Positions 8,706-15,747 of a DNA stretch of 32,570 nt are shown here, piece after piece. This DNA comes from DASVAL01 sp035649575. GTDB taxonomy: Bacteria > Planctomycetota > UBA1135 > UBA2386. The stretch's first letter is position 1. Each line of letters begins with the position of its first letter. Below the pieces are notes generated by a model that was given only the letters and a program-made list of their open reading frames with translations, was not told where the DNA came from and did not search any database. A program made the translations under genes and the position numbers. The stretch lies in contig DASRJH010000336.1 of the NCBI GenBank assembly GCA_035649575.1, forward strand, positions 1-32,570, written 5' to 3'.

Positions 8706-9293
8706 ATGCCTCAGAGATCACTTGCCGGAGCCACGGGTGGAGGTGGCACCTCGCCGACGCTCCGCGAACTCTTGCCGCAGTATCTGCCGCAGCTCGAGGG
8801 CTACGTGCGCGAGAATCTCGGTCGCACGCTGCGCGACCGCGAGTCGGCGTCGGATCTGGTCGACTCGGTGTGCGGCGACCTGCTCGCCGAGAACATCGCG
8901 TTCGAGTATCGCGGCGAGGGTGAGTTCCAGAGCTGGCTGCGCTCGGTCGTGGTCAACAAGATCCGCGGCCGGCTGCGGTTCGTCCGGGCCAAGAAGCGCG
9001 GGCACGATCGCGAGGTCGCGGCGGACGATTCGCGAGTCGAAGCGGCTCACGTCGATCTCGCTTCGCCGTCACAAGACGCCATGCTGCGCGAGGACCTCGG
9101 GCTGCTCGACCGGGCGCTGGCCCGGTTGCCCGAGCATTACCGGGATCTGATCGTGCGCGTGCACTTGCGCGGCGAGCCGCGCGAAAGAGTGGCTGCGTCG
9201 TTGGAGAGCACGGTGGATGCGACGCGCGGCATGCTGACGCGGGCGATGGTGAAGCTCGCCGGGGAGCTGGATCGGCTGCAGAGAGGGCACTAG
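8706..9293 (+). CDS. ECF-type RNA polymerase sigma factor
   Basis: A 195-residue sigma-70 family protein with regions 2 and 4 only. Region 2 spans about residues 20-100, including GEGEFQSWLRSVVVNKIRGRLR, a short form of the helix that contacts the -10 element. Region 4 spans about 130-190, with LARLPEHYRDLIVRVHLRG and a helix-turn-helix ending in ATRGMLTRAMVKL. Family members direct polymerase to alternative promoters. In region 2.2 the usual acidic DAED-like run reads SASD (Ser47, Ala48, Ser49, Asp50), which may weaken core binding unless modified. No anti-sigma factor gene is adjacent. The two upstream kinases, apparently in the same operon, are candidate regulators. ATG 8706 is used; the preceding CCGGAA is a weak ribosome binding site. 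The target promoters are unknown. Confidence 0.88.
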   Translation: MPQRSLAGATGGGGTSPTLRELLPQYLPQLEGYVRENLGRTLRDRESASDLVDSVCGDLLAENIAFEYRGEGEFQSWLRSVVVNKIRGRLRFVRAKKRGHDREVAADDSRVEAAHVDLASPSQDAMLREDLGLLDRALARLPEHYRDLIVRVHLRGEPRERVAASLESTVDATRGMLTRAMVKLAGELDRLQRGH

Positions 9294-9301
9294 GGCGTAG
9301 T

Positions 9302-9325
9302 CGCGGTTTTTCTCGAGATTCCGCG
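9302..9325 (+). terminator. possible hairpin after the sigma factor gene
   Basis: CGCGG (9302-9306) and CCGCG (9321-9325) can pair across a 14-nt loop that contains a five-T run and the palindrome TCTCGAGA. It begins 8 nt after the sigma stop. The stem is short and the T-run is in the loop rather than after the stem, so a terminator role is weakly supported. Confidence 0.22.
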
Positions 9326-9351
9326 TCACGTGCCCGACCGACCAGAGCAGG

Positions 9352-9498
9352 GTGTCGATTGCCCTCGCGCAAGCCGAGGCCAACGCCGTCGTCGCTGCGG
9401 TGGCAGCCACGAACTACTCCTGGGACATGTACAATATCCTCTGGAGCCGGGGCTACATGCAGACCGGCATCGAGCCGGACACCGGCCCGAACCAGTAG
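9352..9498 (+). CDS. short open frame, small protein or C-terminal gene remnant
   Basis: A 48-codon frame from GTG 9352 to TAG 9498. The translation looks protein-like rather than random: an Ala/Val-rich helix (ALAQAEANAVVAAVAATN) followed by YSWDMYNILWSRGYMQTG and an acidic-proline tail. Third positions are mostly G/C, and codons for Tyr, Trp and Asn are used, which is unusual for shadow frames in this window. The frame remains open upstream to a stop at 9298 without any ATG, and GTG 9352 has no spaced ribosome binding site. It may therefore be the tail of a decayed gene rather than an intact small protein. I do not recognise a family. It lies in the 251-nt gap between the sigma gene and the convergent maf gene. 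Confidence 0.35.
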   Translation: MSIALAQAEANAVVAAVAATNYSWDMYNILWSRGYMQTGIEPDTGPNQ

Positions 9499-9544
9499 TC
9501 GTTCGCGCTGCCTCGCACGCCAAGGAGTCGACTCCAGACGATCG

Positions 9545-10120
9545 TCAGGGCAGTGCGACGCCGAGCTTGCGCAGCTCGGCGCACAGCCGAAGCAAGGGGA
9601 GCCCCACGATCGCGGTCTGGTCGTCGCACTCGATGCGATCGAACAGCGCGACGCCGAGTCCCTCGATCTTGTAGCTGCCGGCGCAGTCGAACGGCTGCTC
9701 GGCGGCGACGTAGCGTGCCGTTTCGGCGGCCGTGAGCGGCCGCATCCAGAGGCGCGTGCGGTCGAGGAATTCGACGAGGCCGCCGCCGTGCGCGATCGCG
9801 ACGGCCGTCAGCAGCTCGTGCGCACGCCCCTGCAGGCGCTGCAACTGGGCGATCGCTGCGGTTGCCGCACCCGGCTTGTCGAGGATGTCGCCGTCGAGGC
9901 AGACACACTGGTCGCTGCCGATCACGATGGCGTCGCGGTGATGCGTTGCCACGGCGAGTGCCTTCCGGCGCGCGAGCTCTTGCACGACGGCCTCGGGCAC
10001 GCGGAGGCTCTGCTTCACGGCGGCTTCGTCGACGCCGGGCGACACCGAGGTGAACGGCACGCGCAGCCGTTCGAGCAGCTGGCGGCGGTAGGGCGAGGTG
10101 CTCGCGAGGACGAGTCGCAT
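9545..10120 (-). CDS. yceF: Maf/YceF-type nucleoside triphosphate pyrophosphatase
   Basis: A 191-residue house-cleaning enzyme of the Maf family, which hydrolyses non-canonical nucleotides to the monophosphate and pyrophosphate. The N terminus LASTSPYRRQLL (residues 5-16) carries the SxxR substrate loop, followed by VDE, the catalytic GSDQ with Asp70, DKPG with Lys82, and CAGSYKIEGLG then VGLPLLRLC near the end. The ASTSP, GSDQ and CAGS-K-EG-G signatures match the YceF branch, known in Escherichia coli as a 7-methyl-GTP pyrophosphatase, rather than the dTTP/UTP-specific YhdE branch, which has GADT. The start at ATG 10120 gives the normal family length and places the first strand at residue 3. 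The frame is open further upstream, but this start fits best. The gene diverges from the ACT-like gene. Confidence 0.93.
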   Translation of the reverse strand: MRLVLASTSPYRRQLLERLRVPFTSVSPGVDEAAVKQSLRVPEAVVQELARRKALAVATHHRDAIVIGSDQCVCLDGDILDKPGAATAAIAQLQRLQGRAHELLTAVAIAHGGGLVEFLDRTRLWMRPLTAAETARYVAAEQPFDCAGSYKIEGLGVALFDRIECDDQTAIVGLPLLRLCAELRKLGVALP

Positions 10121-10222
10121 GGCGGCGGCATTCGATCCGGCAGAGCGCGCCCGGCCCAGGCGAAATCCGCGGCCCGAGGCCGGTGATGAATTGCGGGAGG
10201 TTGACTGCGGACGCGCCAGCAG

Positions 10223-10240
10223 GCAGAACGAACGTTCTGC
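10223..10240. promoter_or_regulatory. perfect inverted repeat, SOS-box-like operator or leader hairpin
   Basis: GCAGAAC (10223-10229) and GTTCTGC (10234-10240) are exact complements around GAAC. The core reads GAAC-GAAC-GTTC, which fits the GAAC-N4-GTTC pattern of Firmicute-type LexA boxes. It lies 22 nt before the ATG of the ACT-like gene and just before its G-rich ribosome binding site (AGGGGG), so it could equally be an mRNA hairpin. CAGG and CCTG extend the arms imperfectly. Confidence 0.45.
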
Positions 10241-10262
10241 AGCCTGTCCCAGGGGGTTCTTC

Positions 10263-10667
10263 ATGACCGAGACCAAACGATTCACCTACTTCACGATCGA
10301 TTCCGAGAGCAAGCCCGGACAATTCCTCGCGATCGCTCGCAAGTTCCAGCAGGCCAACGTCGGCCTGCTCGCGACCTGGGCCTTCGAGTCGCGACCGGGA
10401 ACCGGCCAGTGCTGCGTCGTCGCGCAGGATCCGACTCCGCTCCGCAAACTGCTGCAGACGTCGGGATGGAAGTTCACGGAGGGCACCTGTTTCCGCGTCA
10501 CGGGCGATGACCGGACCGGAGCGTTGATCGAGACTCTCGAACCCCTCGCGAAGGAGGGGATCAACCTGCAGGTCGTCGACGGGATCGCGGTCGGCGGCAA
10601 GTACGCTGCCTTCCTGCTGGGCGATGCCAGGGAAACCGACCGGATCGGCAAGGCGCTGAAGGCCTAG
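10263..10667 (+). CDS. small ACT-like domain protein
   Basis: A 134-residue soluble protein that looks like one or two ACT-type ligand-binding modules. The first half has FTIDSESKPGQFLAIARKFQ then ANVGLLATWAFE, the beta-alpha-beta pattern of ACT domains with a Pro-Gly turn before the first helix. The second half ends with a repeat-like strand-helix unit (GINLQVVDGIAVGGKYAAF, then ETDRIGKALKA). ACT domains usually bind amino acids and regulate enzymes; no enzyme domain is present here, so the protein is a stand-alone sensor or adaptor by inference. ATG 10263 is preceded by AGGGGG at a good distance (7 nt spacing). The leader holds the inverted repeat at 10223-10240. It has no signal peptide. 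Family assignment is from pattern only. Confidence 0.75.
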   Translation: MTETKRFTYFTIDSESKPGQFLAIARKFQQANVGLLATWAFESRPGTGQCCVVAQDPTPLRKLLQTSGWKFTEGTCFRVTGDDRTGALIETLEPLAKEGINLQVVDGIAVGGKYAAFLLGDARETDRIGKALKA

Positions 10668-10795
10668 CCGCGGCGTCATCTCGACTCGCTGTTCGACCAA
10701 CGGCCGCAGCGGTTCATGCGTCCTCGGGTCTGCGGTGTCGCGTTAGCGGCGATGCACGCCGTCCGCTGCTGCGGTGCGGGCCGTGAAAAAGCAGG

Positions 10796-10809
10796 ATGCC
10801 TGCAGGCAT
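10796..10809. promoter_or_regulatory. 14-bp perfect palindrome upstream of the peroxidase gene
   Basis: ATGCCTGCAGGCAT reads the same on both strands. It ends 50 nt before the ATG of the di-heme peroxidase gene, and a half-site TGCAGGC recurs at 10821-10827. The position suits an operator for a dimeric regulator, but none is encoded nearby. Confidence 0.4.
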
Positions 10810-10859
10810 TGGCCCGAGTGTGCAGGCGGCCCTGCCATGCCGTAATCTCGCGGATCCCC

Positions 10860-12002
10860 ATGAAGCCCGGTTTCTCGATCCCGTGCAGTGCGCTCGCGCT
10901 GCTGTTCCTCCAGGCCTGCGGCGGCGAAGCTGCTGCCGCACCCTCGAACCCGACGGCGGCCCCCCCGGCGCCCGAGTCGCAAGCCAGGCCCAGCCCTGCG
11001 GCCCCGGCAGCACCCGAGCGGACCGCACCGTCCCCCGCGGCCGAGACCGCGACGCCGGATGCGCCCCAGAACCCGGCCAAGAAGCCAATGGCGCCGGTGC
11101 GCGTCAACTACGACCTCGCCAAGATCCTGTTCGGCAACGAGCCGGCGACGCCCGCGGTCGACAACCCGTCCACGCCCGAGAAGGTCGCACTCGGCAAGGC
11201 GCTCTTCCACGAGAAGGGCCTGTCGAAGGACGGGAGCGTGAGCTGTGCGTCGTGCCACGATCTCGCCAACTACGGCCAGGACGGCAAAGCGACATCGCCG
11301 GGCGCCGGCGGCGCGCACGGCGAGCGCAACACGCCGACCGTGTGGAACGCGTTCCGCCAATACAAGCAGTTCTGGGACGCCCGCGCGGACACGATCGAGG
11401 ACCAGGCGCTCGCGCACGTGATGGAGCCCGAGGCGAACGGCATCGCCGACGAGGCGGAACTCGTGAAGAAGATCAAGGAGAAGGCCGACCTCGTCACCGG
11501 CTTCCAGAAGGCGTTCCCCGGCGACGCCGATGCGGTGTCCGCGAAGAACTTCAAGCTCGCGATGGGCGCCTTCGAGCGCACGCTCGTCACGAAGTCGCGA
11601 TTCGACAACTACCTCGACGGGGATCAGAAGGCGCTCTCGAACGAGGAGAAGCTGGGCCTCAAGACGTTCATGGACGTCGGCTGCACGCAGTGCCACATGT
11701 CGCGTCTCGTCGGCGGCAACATGCTGCAGAAGCTCGGTCTGCTGAAGCCGCACGGTACGAAGGACACGGGGCGCGAGCGCGTGACGAAGAGCGACGCCGA
11801 CAAGTTCTTCTTCAAGGTGTCCCCGCTGCTCAACGTCGAGAAGACGGCGCCCTACCAGCACGACGGCAAGCTCGCGACGCTCGAGGAGGCGATAACCAAC
11901 ATGGCGTCGGTCCAACTCGACAAGACGCTGAAGCCCGAGGAGACCGCGGCGATCGTCGCGTTCCTGAAGGCGCTGACCGGTCCGCCACCCGAGCAGAAGT
12001 AG
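10860..12002 (+). CDS. di-heme cytochrome c peroxidase-like lipoprotein
   Basis: A 380-residue member of the bacterial cytochrome c peroxidase/MauG family, which reduces hydrogen peroxide or oxidises a partner using two c-type hemes outside the inner membrane. The N terminus is a lipoprotein signal with lipobox LQAC (Cys at about residue 19), followed by an Ala/Pro-rich linker to about residue 80. Two heme-attachment motifs are present: CASCH with Cys129, Cys132 and His133, and CTQCH with Cys275, Cys278 and His279. KTAPYQHDGKLATLEEAI near the C terminus is the usual family block. The start is ATG 10860, because it directly begins the signal peptide; the frame is open upstream but without signal-like sequence. 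The 14-bp palindrome at 10796 may regulate it. Peroxidase versus MauG-type oxidation cannot be separated here. Confidence 0.92.
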   Translation: MKPGFSIPCSALALLFLQACGGEAAAAPSNPTAAPPAPESQARPSPAAPAAPERTAPSPAAETATPDAPQNPAKKPMAPVRVNYDLAKILFGNEPATPAVDNPSTPEKVALGKALFHEKGLSKDGSVSCASCHDLANYGQDGKATSPGAGGAHGERNTPTVWNAFRQYKQFWDARADTIEDQALAHVMEPEANGIADEAELVKKIKEKADLVTGFQKAFPGDADAVSAKNFKLAMGAFERTLVTKSRFDNYLDGDQKALSNEEKLGLKTFMDVGCTQCHMSRLVGGNMLQKLGLLKPHGTKDTGRERVTKSDADKFFFKVSPLLNVEKTAPYQHDGKLATLEEAITNMASVQLDKTLKPEETAAIVAFLKALTGPPPEQK

Positions 12003-12021
12003 GCGAGCGGGCGGTCGTACT

Positions 12022-13812
12022 TCACGGCACGGCCTCGACGTGCCCAACCATGCCGGCATAGATGCCGCGGCGGTCCATGAGCTCGCGGTGTGTGCCGGCT
12101 TCGGCGATGCCGCCCTTTTCGAGCACGAGGATGCGGTCGGCGCGTCTGACGGTCGACAGGCGGTGTGCCACGACGATCGCGGTGCGCCCGCGCAGCGAAG
12201 CCTCGAGCGCGAACTGCAAGCGCGCTTCGGATTCGCTGTCGATGCTCGACGTGGCTTCGTCGAGCACGAGCAGATCGGGCTCGACGACGAGAGCCCGCGC
12301 GAATGCGAGCAGTTGTCGTTCGCCTTGCGAGAAGGTGCCCCCGCGTTCTTCGACCTGCGTCGACAGCCCCTGCGGCAGCTGGCGGACGAAGGCCAAGGCA
12401 CCGACGGTCTCGATGGCCTTCCAGACGCGGGCCTCGTCGATCGTGCGATCGAACAGGCGCACGTTGTCGAGCACGGTGCCGGTGAACAGGAACACGTCCT
12501 GGTCGACGGAGGCGATGCGCGAGCGCAGCGAAGAAGGATCGAGGTCGCGCACATCGACGCCATCGAGCCGCACGGCGCCGCTCGTCACGTCGCGCAGTCG
12601 TGCGATCAGCGACAACATTGTCGTCTTGCCCGCACCGGTCGGGCCGACGATGGCGATCGTCTGGCCCGGCAGCGCCGTGAACGAGATGTGCTCCAACACC
12701 GGTGTGCCGGGCACGTAGGCAAACCCGACGCCGTCGAACTCGATCTTCGCGGCGCCGCGCCGCTCGGTCCGGACCGCGTTCGGGTTCGGCGGCGGGAAAC
12801 GCGGCTCGCCGAGCAGCTGGAACACGCGTTCGCAGCTCGCGAACGCCGCTTGCAGCACGTTGTACTTCTCGCCGAGTTCCTTCACGGGCCCCGACAGCAG
12901 GCCGAAGTAGAGCCAGAACTGCACGAACTGACCGGGCTGCATCGTGCCCTCGAGCACGGCCGAGCCACCGAACCACAACAGACCCACGGTCGTCGCGCGC
13001 AGCGACAAGTCGACGAGCGAGAAGAACACCGAGAAGTGGAACACGGTCTCGCGCCAGGACGTGGCGGTATCGCCGTTGCGTTCGGCGTAGCGCCTCGTGA
13101 CTGCGTCCTCGCGGCCGAAGGCGCGCGTCGTGCGCACGCCGCCGATGAGCTCCGCGGTATACGCGTTCTGCAGCGCGAGCCGCGTGCGCACGGAGCGGTA
13201 GGCGCGCTGCGCATTGCGGCGGAAGAGCACGCTGAGCAGCACGACGACAGGCGTGGTGGCCACCGTGAACACCGCGAGCTCGACGTCCAGGAAAAACAGC
13301 ACGACCAGGACGCCGCCGATCTTGAGCAGGTCGAACACCGACTGCAGCACGCCCGTCGCGATCAGTTCGTTGAGGTTCTCGACATCGCTCGTGACGCGCG
13401 TCGTCAGCTTGCCGGCCGGGTTCTTCTCGTGGAACGAGAGGCTCGTGCCGAGCAGGTGACCGAACAGGTGCCGCCGCACGTCGCGGATCACGCGCTGGCC
13501 GTTCCATGCCGTCAGCAGACCGTAGACGTAGCCCAACACGGCACCGCCGGCCGTCGTGCCGAGGAAGCCGAGCCCGTACCACACCAAGACCCCCATGCGA
13601 TCGGCTCCGGGGCCGTCGCCGCCGCGCATCGGTCCGTCGATCGCGAGCCGCAGCAGCCACGGCCCGAGCATTTCGAGCGCGAACGACACGAACAACAGCG
13701 CGAGGCAGGCCGCGAAAGCGCGCCGGTAGGGGCGCACGAACGGTCCGAGCTGGCGCAGGAAGCGCAGCTGGAAGCGGCCCTCCGGCGCATCGTCGAGATA
13801 CGGATCGCTCAC
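12022..13812 (-). CDS. ABC exporter half-transporter with catalytic ATP site
   Basis: A 596-residue fusion of a six-helix membrane domain (about 20-330) and an ATPase domain (about 355-590), the layout of type IV ABC exporters such as MsbA, MdlB and the TM287/288 pair. Walker A is GPTGAGKTT (about 389), the signature is FSQGE instead of LSGGQ (about 491), and Walker B is LLVLDEA with a catalytic Glu (about 511); SIDSESE and AHRLS follow. The start is a GTG at 13812 whose GTGA overlaps the stop of the upstream partner, implying coupled translation of a heterodimer. The non-standard signature here complements the defective Walker B of the partner. The gene ends 19 nt from the convergent peroxidase gene. 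The exported substrate is unknown; drugs, lipids and peptides are all possible. Confidence 0.94.
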   Translation of the reverse strand: MSDPYLDDAPEGRFQLRFLRQLGPFVRPYRRAFAACLALLFVSFALEMLGPWLLRLAIDGPMRGGDGPGADRMGVLVWYGLGFLGTTAGGAVLGYVYGLLTAWNGQRVIRDVRRHLFGHLLGTSLSFHEKNPAGKLTTRVTSDVENLNELIATGVLQSVFDLLKIGGVLVVLFFLDVELAVFTVATTPVVVLLSVLFRRNAQRAYRSVRTRLALQNAYTAELIGGVRTTRAFGREDAVTRRYAERNGDTATSWRETVFHFSVFFSLVDLSLRATTVGLLWFGGSAVLEGTMQPGQFVQFWLYFGLLSGPVKELGEKYNVLQAAFASCERVFQLLGEPRFPPPNPNAVRTERRGAAKIEFDGVGFAYVPGTPVLEHISFTALPGQTIAIVGPTGAGKTTMLSLIARLRDVTSGAVRLDGVDVRDLDPSSLRSRIASVDQDVFLFTGTVLDNVRLFDRTIDEARVWKAIETVGALAFVRQLPQGLSTQVEERGGTFSQGERQLLAFARALVVEPDLLVLDEATSSIDSESEARLQFALEASLRGRTAIVVAHRLSTVRRADRILVLEKGGIAEAGTHRELMDRRGIYAGMVGHVEAVP

Positions 13813-15587
13813 GCTCCCTCCTCGGGCAGGCTCTCGAGCGCCGCCGCTTCGCTCTGGCGCCGGAACGCGCTCGCGTAGAGTCCGCGTTCGGCCAGCAGCG
13901 AATCGTGGTCGCCGCGTTCGCGCACGCGCCCGTTCTCGAGCACGAGGATCAGGTCGGCAGCGGTCAGCACCGACAGCCGGTGGGACGCGATGAGCATCGT
14001 GCGTCCGCGCCGTTCCTGTTCCAGCCCGTTCAGGATGCGGCGCTCGGTGACGGGATCGACAGCAGAGATCGTGTCGTCGAGCAGCAGTCCCGGACGCTCG
14101 CTGAGCAGCGCGCGCGCGAGCGCGACGCGTTGCTTCTGGCCACCCGACAAGGTCACTCCGCGCTCACCGACGATCGTCGACAGCCCTTCGCGCAACTGCG
14201 GCAGGTCCTGGTCGAGCGCGGCTGCTTCCACGGCGGCATCGACGGCCGTCGCCTGGCTCGCATCGAGCGCGAATGCGACGTTCGCGGCGACGGTGTCGCT
14301 GAAGAGGAACGGCTCCTGCGAGGCCAGCGCGAACAACCGGCGTAGACAATGCGGCGCGAGGTCGAGCACGTCGTGTCCGTCGACGAAGACCGTGCCGCGC
14401 GGCGGATCGTAGAAGCGCATCAACAGTGCGAGCAGCGTGGACTTGCCGCTGCCGACGGGGCCCACGAGGCCGAGTTTCCTGCCCGGTTCGAGCTCGAACG
14501 AAACGTCGGCCAGCGCGGGGCGCGACGCACCCGGGTAGGTGAACGTGAGCCCCGTGACGCGCAGGTGCCCGCGCAGCGCGGGTGTGGAACCCGCTGCGGT
14601 CTCGGGCGCCACCTCGAAGATCTCGGCAATGCGGATGCCCGCTGCGTAGGCGCGTGGCAACGTCGCCAGCGTCCAGCCGAGGATCTCGAGCGGGAACGTC
14701 AACAGGGCGAGGTAGCCCGTGAACTGGAACAGCTGCCCGATCGTGATCTTGCCCGCGATGACCTGATGGCCGCCGACGAGCAGCACGCCGAGCATCACGA
14801 CGCCGCTCGTCGAGTGCGACGTCGCATTCAGCAGCGCGCGCAGCCGCACGGCTCTCAGGTTGACGAGCAGATACCGGCGGTTCTTCGTCGCCATCGCGGC
14901 GCGTTCGCGCGTCGCGGCGCCGAACTGTTGCACGACGCGGATGCCGGCGAAGTCCTCGTGTGCGCGCTGGGAGATCTCGGCGATGGCCTCCTGTGACTTC
15001 TTGCTCCACGCGTGCAGACGAGGCACCAGCACGCGCATCGCGACGAACAAGAGGCCGAACACGCCGAAGCTCGCCAGCGTCACGGGCAGGTCCATGCCCA
15101 TCATGAGCCACAAGCCGGCCGGCAGCAGGCACAGCGTGCTGCCGCCGTGAAGCAGCAGCGGGCCCATCACGAATCGGACCAGTTCGACGTCCTGAGTCAG
15201 CCGGCTCACGACGTCGCCGGTGCGCGACCGGTCGTACCAGGCGATCGGCAGGCGCTGCAGGTGTGCAATGACGTCGTTCTTGAGGTCTTCCTCGACGTGT
15301 CGCGACGCATCGATGAGCGTCCTGCGCGATACATAACGGCTTCCCGCTTCGACGACGGCCAGCGCGAGCAGGAGCCAGCAGGTGTCACGCAACGAGTCCG
15401 CTGTACCGCCGTCCTTCAGCCGGTCCAGCGTGTCGCCGAGCAGTCGCGGCATCCACAGCGACACCGCCGCATGCACGGGGATGAGCAGCGTGCCGACCAC
15501 GACGAGGCCCATGTGTCGGCGCAGCAGGGCGGCTGGACGCGCGAAGGCGCGAGCGATCGAACGGAGCCAGGACAAGAGGAACAGCAT
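13809..15587 (-). CDS. ABC exporter half-transporter with degenerate Walker B
   Basis: A 592-residue partner of the previous gene, translated first. The membrane domain covers about residues 1-310 and the ATPase domain about 335-585. Walker A is GPVGSGKST (about 375) and the signature is the canonical LSGGQKQR (about 478), but Walker B reads GLLLDDTISAVD, with Asp in place of the catalytic Glu. In known heterodimeric exporters one ATP site is catalytically weak in exactly this way, so the canonical signature here should complete the active site formed with the partner's Walker A/B. The frame is open up to 15692, but ATG 15587 (MLFLLSWLRS) begins the membrane-facing sequence and follows GAAAG; the upstream residues are His/Arg-rich and unlike a real N terminus. 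It diverges from the giant prepilin gene. Confidence 0.93.
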   Translation of the reverse strand: MLFLLSWLRSIARAFARPAALLRRHMGLVVVGTLLIPVHAAVSLWMPRLLGDTLDRLKDGGTADSLRDTCWLLLALAVVEAGSRYVSRRTLIDASRHVEEDLKNDVIAHLQRLPIAWYDRSRTGDVVSRLTQDVELVRFVMGPLLLHGGSTLCLLPAGLWLMMGMDLPVTLASFGVFGLLFVAMRVLVPRLHAWSKKSQEAIAEISQRAHEDFAGIRVVQQFGAATRERAAMATKNRRYLLVNLRAVRLRALLNATSHSTSGVVMLGVLLVGGHQVIAGKITIGQLFQFTGYLALLTFPLEILGWTLATLPRAYAAGIRIAEIFEVAPETAAGSTPALRGHLRVTGLTFTYPGASRPALADVSFELEPGRKLGLVGPVGSGKSTLLALLMRFYDPPRGTVFVDGHDVLDLAPHCLRRLFALASQEPFLFSDTVAANVAFALDASQATAVDAAVEAAALDQDLPQLREGLSTIVGERGVTLSGGQKQRVALARALLSERPGLLLDDTISAVDPVTERRILNGLEQERRGRTMLIASHRLSVLTAADLILVLENGRVRERGDHDSLLAERGLYASAFRRQSEAAALESLPEEGA

Positions 15588-15734
15588 CGAGCTTTCGTCG
15601 CAGCGATGCAAATGCCGATGGCAGGGTGGCGAGTCCTCCCTGTGTCCCGATGCAGGACGACCGGTTGGCGCGCTGTCGGAGCGCGGGTGCAACCGTCGAT
15701 AAGGCTAGATGCCTCGGTCAGAGGAGCTCCTCAC

Positions 15735-15740
15735 GAGAGG
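15735..15740 (+). promoter_or_regulatory. ribosome binding site that fixes the giant prepilin start
   Basis: GAGAGG lies 7 nt before ATG 15748 but only 1 nt before ATG 15742, so the later ATG is favoured. The earlier in-frame start at 15709 has no ribosome binding site. Confidence 0.6.
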
Positions 15741-15747
15741 GATGAAC

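Noticed and set aside
12040..13878. Plus-strand open frame of about 600 codons opposite the ABC exporter
   Set aside because: Antisense shadow of an unmistakable ABC transporter; no fold or motif in the translation.
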